Source: ZC4RG29 sp964521255 (GTDB taxonomy: Bacteria > Bacteroidota > Bacteroidia > Cytophagales > Cyclobacteriaceae). From it: 64,000 nt of DNA. The notes under the pieces were generated by a model. It worked only from the letters and a program-made list of their open reading frames with translations. It searched no databases and was not told where the DNA came from. The stretch covers positions 124,001 through 188,000 of the forward strand of contig CAZFRM010000003.1 of assembly GCA_964521255.1 (NCBI GenBank), given 5' to 3'. Both the position numbers and the translations under genes were made by a program. Numbering within the stretch: the first letter of the stretch is position 1; each line of letters starts with the position of its first letter. Of this stretch, positions 61,164 through 64,000 are shown in pieces.

Positions 61164-61259
61164 ATGAAAGGCTTCTTAACCATTGCCCTACTCATTTTCT
61201 CAAATGCCTTTATGACGTTTGCATGGAACCACGGTAGACGCACCGGAAAAACCTACTGA
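61164..61259 (+). pseudogene. 5' fragment of a DMT-family (DUF486) gene
   Basis: A 31-codon frame starts MKGFLTIALLIFSNAFMTFAW, which is the typical first helix of the small DMT/DUF486 membrane protein family (about 110 residues when complete). After FAW it changes to an unrelated basic run and a stop. The downstream 70 bases show no further homology. I read this as a truncated remnant. Confidence 0.6.
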
Positions 61260-61336
61260 CAAAATTCGAAGCAAGGAATATTGCTTCGCTCATTACAGCC
61301 GCGGATGAATTTTAATATAAAGTACCTCCTATGATT

Positions 61337-61669
61337 TTACTTTGACCTGATCTTAGGTTTGACAGGTCGTTCATAGAAGGGAATGCCTACCCTGTCAATA
61401 TGCATCTTTAATTCCTTAAGTTTTATCGATGGATATTTAACTATGTCAACAACATAGGGAAGATCACTATCATCAAATTCAGACTTTAGTCTTATCAGAT
61501 CAAGTTTTGTCGGCTCATCATTCATGATCGCCAGGTCAATATCACTACCAGGTTTAAATGTACCTTTAACACGGCTGCCAAAAATGGTAACGCTTTGAAC
61601 AGCCGGATAGTTGGCCAGAATAGAGTAAATGGTTTGCCTGTCTCTTTCCGTAAGTCCCGTATCCATCAA
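61337..61669 (-). CDS. MNT-type nucleotidyltransferase
   Basis: A 110-residue nucleotidyltransferase with GSRVKGTFKPGSDIDLAIM (about 31-49), an active-site motif of the minimal nucleotidyltransferase family. It lies 11 bases downstream of a substrate-binding (HI0074-type) partner gene. Such pairs are regarded as HEPN/MNT toxin-antitoxin-like or tRNA-modifying systems. Only the sequence features are certain. Confidence 0.9.
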   Translation of the reverse strand: MMDTGLTERDRQTIYSILANYPAVQSVTIFGSRVKGTFKPGSDIDLAIMNDEPTKLDLIRLKSEFDDSDLPYVVDIVKYPSIKLKELKMHIDRVGIPFYERPVKPKIRSK

Positions 61670-61680
61670 AGTATACCTGG

Positions 61681-62091
61681 TTAATCCTTTGTAACTTGCT
61701 TCAAAAAGAAATTATACAATTTCTCCAGTGCCGGAAAAATTTCTTCTCGAATTAAATTTTCTGACGCTTCGAATTTTTCTCCATCATAATCGTGTACAAG
61801 GTCATTTCTCACCTCCAGCGCATCGATCAAAATTTGTGCATAGTCCATTAACCCACTTTGTTGCGCATGCCTGAAGGTACCCTTTGGCGATAACTGAAAT
61901 GTCATTCCCTGTTCCTGCATGTAATCTTTGAGCGTTTTCCATCCGAGTTCAAACGTAAATTCAAAACGTTTCACCACCCCATTGCGTTCGAGCTCGTTTA
62001 AATCTTCTTCTTCCAATGATTCCCTCAACTTAAAAAAAGCCTTCTCAAAATTCTGAAATCGTTGTTTCCACCTTATGTCTTTTGAGTCCAT
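61681..62091 (-). CDS. HI0074-family nucleotidyltransferase substrate-binding protein (HEPN fold)
   Basis: A 136-residue all-helical protein of the HI0074 family. The segments FEFTFELGWKTLKDYMQEQG and EVRNDLVHDYDGE carry the family's conserved core, the latter resembling the HEPN RxxxxH motif (RNDLVH). It is encoded just before its nucleotidyltransferase partner, as in Haemophilus HI0074/HI0073. The RNxxxH residues are intact, so RNase activity is possible. Confidence 0.9.
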   Translation of the reverse strand: MDSKDIRWKQRFQNFEKAFFKLRESLEEEDLNELERNGVVKRFEFTFELGWKTLKDYMQEQGMTFQLSPKGTFRHAQQSGLMDYAQILIDALEVRNDLVHDYDGEKFEASENLIREEIFPALEKLYNFFLKQVTKD

Positions 62092-62128
62092 AATTTATAT
62101 CATCCACAATTTATTCTTTTTTCTCAGT

Positions 62129-63040
62129 CTATTCAACCAGCTTCGTCTTCCACCGCTCATGCATCCACACCCACTGGTCTGGATATTTTCTTATCCATCC
62201 TTCAATCATGGATGTTAACACCTGTGTATTAAAGACCATGTCGTCTTCTTCATTTTCCGTTATGCGCATGGGCACCTCAGGAAGAATGTACATATGCTGA
62301 AGTCCGTCTTCACCTAAATGAACATAAGTAGGTACAACAGCCGCTCCTGTTTTCATGGCCATCATCGTTGCACCTACCGGAGTGGCTGCTGGCATACCGA
62401 AGAAATTGACAAATACAGTTTTTACTTTTGTGTCCTGGTCGATCAACAATGCCAACGAGCCACCTGACTTCAGTACTTTTATCATTCTGAAGGTTTCTTT
62501 TCCACGTTCTATGGCGATGGCGCCGTGCTGGTTGCGATATTTCCAAAGCAACTCATTGAGCTGTTTATCTTTTAACGGTGTACCAATGATATTCGGATTC
62601 AACCCCCGAAGCGCCATATTCGTCACCTGTAAATCAAACGCTCCCATGTGGCAGGTTAAAAAGATGACTCCTTTTCCTTTTCGGTTTGCTGTTTCAAAAT
62701 TTTCATACCCATGCGTCACCAATATCTTTTCCAGTTGTTCAAGGGTTTTAATTTTCGATGACCTCAAAATTTCTCCACCGTTCTTCCCCAGCATCCTGAA
62801 AACATTTTTTGAAAGTTTTCTTATCTCTTGTGGGGACTTTTCGGGAAAGGCCATCGTCAGATGCCTTTGCACTTTGCCCCGTACCTTAGCAGCAAAAAAA
62901 TAATAAACCTTTCCTAACCAACCGCAGAAGCTCAGCCATAGTTGCCGGGGTGGGAGGTTAGAGAGTACGATCATGGATTTCACTAACCAGACTATCAGTC
63001 GGTATTTTATCCCTTTCCTGATCTTTTTTATTTCAGACAT
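62129..63040 (-). CDS. LpxL/HtrB-type lysophospholipid acyltransferase
   Basis: A 303-residue lipid A or lysophospholipid acyltransferase. The catalytic H-x4-D is HMGAFD in FLTCHMGAFDLQ. Family segments are VFRMLGKNGGEILR, IAIERGKE and WVWMHERWKTK. A hydrophobic N-terminal segment (about 15-30) anchors it in the inner membrane. The ATG at 63040 is preferred over 63127, which would overlap the divergent SixA gene. Confidence 0.93.
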   Translation of the reverse strand: MSEIKKIRKGIKYRLIVWLVKSMIVLSNLPPRQLWLSFCGWLGKVYYFFAAKVRGKVQRHLTMAFPEKSPQEIRKLSKNVFRMLGKNGGEILRSSKIKTLEQLEKILVTHGYENFETANRKGKGVIFLTCHMGAFDLQVTNMALRGLNPNIIGTPLKDKQLNELLWKYRNQHGAIAIERGKETFRMIKVLKSGGSLALLIDQDTKVKTVFVNFFGMPAATPVGATMMAMKTGAAVVPTYVHLGEDGLQHMYILPEVPMRITENEEDDMVFNTQVLTSMIEGWIRKYPDQWVWMHERWKTKLVE

Positions 63041-63100
63041 GGACGCGAAGATAATAATAAGCCGGCCTTTGTTTAACTTAATAGAATAAATCCAGAACCC

Positions 63101-63598
63101 TTGAAAACACTTTTCATTGTCCGTCATGCCAAGTCAAGTTGGAATAATCCTATACTATCGGACTTCGAGCGTCCTTTAAATGACCGGGGCAGGAAGGATG
63201 CACCACGCATGGGCAAAAGATTGAAAGAAAAAGATATTGTCATTGATCTTATGATGACCAGTCCGGCGAAAAGAGCTACATCTACCTGTAAGAGAATAGC
63301 TGAAGCTTTATCTTACCCGGAGGAAAAAATCAGGTTAGATGAAAAACTGTATCACGCAACTGAAGATAAAATGCTTGACATTGTTCATAACATTAAAGAT
63401 CAGTATGATAACGTGATGATCTTTGGCCATAACCCCGGGCTTACTGATTTTGTTAACTCATTAACAAATGGCCACATTGCCAATATACCAACTTGCGGTA
63501 TTGTAGCCTGCAATTTTCCCGTCGACTCCTGGAAAGAGATAGATTGGGGTACTGGTGAAATACTATTTTATGATTATCCGAAGAGTAAGATAGATTAG
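63101..63598 (+). CDS. SixA-type phosphohistidine phosphatase
   Basis: A 165-residue histidine phosphatase with the RHG motif as VRHAKSSW (Arg8-His9) and the second histidine in FGHNPGLTDFV. The family removes phosphate from phosphohistidine in phosphotransfer proteins. The TTG at 63101 is the only suitable start. It is divergent from the acyltransferase gene, separated by about 60 bases. Confidence 0.9.
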   Translation: MKTLFIVRHAKSSWNNPILSDFERPLNDRGRKDAPRMGKRLKEKDIVIDLMMTSPAKRATSTCKRIAEALSYPEEKIRLDEKLYHATEDKMLDIVHNIKDQYDNVMIFGHNPGLTDFVNSLTNGHIANIPTCGIVACNFPVDSWKEIDWGTGEILFYDYPKSKID

Positions 63599-63691
63599 AT
63601 CAGTTAACAATAACGGATCAGAGATCACAGTAAAAGTACCGATTGCTGGTCAACCCGTTTACAGTGCACATTACTTTAATCAGTTAATTTT

Positions 63692-64000
63692 TTACAAATT
63701 CAAGAGCTCTTTCGGGAAATCCCAAATACTTTTCTTCAGTATGCCAAACTCACGGAACCGGTACCCAACCAGTAAACGAAATGTGCTCGATGAACTGGAA
63801 ACCTGTACGTCTTCGAATCGTACAGCGCGAGACTGCATTACATAATTAATGCCTGCAAAAAAACGATCATTACTATATCCCAATCCTAAGCGTAATGAAG
63901 AAAAGACATTTATCCGGATATCATTTTTCTCTGATTCATCTTCCATTTTGTAATACGTCCAGTTATGCGCGGGTCCCAACATAAGGGCGCCACTTAAGAA
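63692..64000 (-). CDS. DUF4421-type outer membrane protein, 3' part
   Basis: A frame open through the right window edge. The visible 103 codons have a C-terminal beta-barrel look (INVFSSLRLGLGYSNDRFFAGINYVMQ, FRLLVGYRFREFG), resembling DUF4421 proteins. The N-terminus lies outside the window. The gene is partial. Confidence 0.65.
   Translation of the reverse strand, partial: FLSGALMLGPAHNWTYYKMEDESEKNDIRINVFSSLRLGLGYSNDRFFAGINYVMQSRAVRFEDVQVSSSSSTFRLLVGYRFREFGILKKSIWDFPKELLNL

Noticed and set aside
61267..61288. 8-bp hairpin cgaagcaa/ttgcttcg
   Set aside because: Perfect but short, no T-run, and it lies in decayed DNA after the DMT fragment; no function supported.
1..64000. tRNA, rRNA, CRISPR arrays, prophage or transposase genes
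   Set aside because: Intergenic regions were read for cloverleaf ends, regularly spaced repeats and recombinase motifs; none was found.

Overview
The window looks like a chromosomal segment of a Bacteroidota bacterium, most likely order Cytophagales (Cyclobacteriaceae-like). The clues are Bacteroidota-type promoters (-7 TAnnTTTG, several with a TTG/TTTG about 18-20 bp upstream), almost no Shine-Dalgarno sequences, an Na+-translocating NADH:quinone reductase operon, LytS/LytT-type signalling with stacked PAS domains, and families typical of the phylum (LptE-like lipoprotein, head GIN domain, DUF2795, DUF4421, GxxExxY). There is no tRNA, rRNA, CRISPR array, prophage or complete insertion sequence. 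This is from reading only; no database search was run.

Layout. 0.3-3.1 kb: cysS, a GxxExxY nuclease-like gene between two copies of a terminally inverted repeat, yidD and a cold shock gene. 3.2-7.2 kb: a sugar-oxidation cluster (GMC flavoprotein, its small subunit, exported Gfo/Idh/MocA protein). 7.5-13.8 kb: membrane hypothetical, sugar nucleotidyltransferase, PLP decarboxylase, PIG-L deacetylase, two doubtful small genes, K+/H+ antiporter. 13.8-18.1 kb: two-subunit molybdenum hydroxylase and a secreted beta-propeller protein. 18.2-23.9 kb: sensory block with a degenerate kinase, a lone PAS protein and a LytS/LytT pair. 24.2-28.3 kb: zinc-ribbon protein, trhO, mog, M23 peptidase, gamma carbonic anhydrase. 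28.5-36.3 kb: miaB, sigma-54 activator, LptE, hypothetical, secG, then groES-groEL behind what looks like a sigma-54 promoter with upstream CTGACA/TGTCAG palindromes. 36.4-40.0 kb: AAA/DUF4143 ATPase, DUF302, glycosidase-like protein, DUF502. 40.1-44.8 kb: nqrABCDE with no nqrF beside it. 44.9-50.0 kb: cmk coupled to a tiny lipoprotein gene, GIN lipoprotein, and the rplM-rpsI-rpsB-tsf operon. 50.1-64 kb: RluA-type pseudouridine synthase, PhoR/PhoB pair, peptidase, recA, MacB-like permease, queA, a lone MNT nucleotidyltransferase with a possible HEPN remnant, ispD, DUF2795, ettA, an MNT/HEPN pair, LpxL-type acyltransferase, SixA, and a DUF4421 gene cut by the window end.

Most genes are ordinary housekeeping. 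The unusual material lies between and inside them. (1) Two composite palindromes (11.5 kb and 27.6 kb) share a core of about 72 bp holding two hairpins, but each core sits between different, self-complementary arms. (2) The outer arms of the second one recur alone at 45.8 kb as a mini-hairpin inside a 13-bp direct repeat. (3) The GC-rich hairpin of the core occurs at three further places, one of them an in-frame 12-codon insertion in ispD. (4) The GxxExxY gene is flanked by a long repeat pair. (5) The groESL control region may be the target of the nearby activator, which has no sensor domain.
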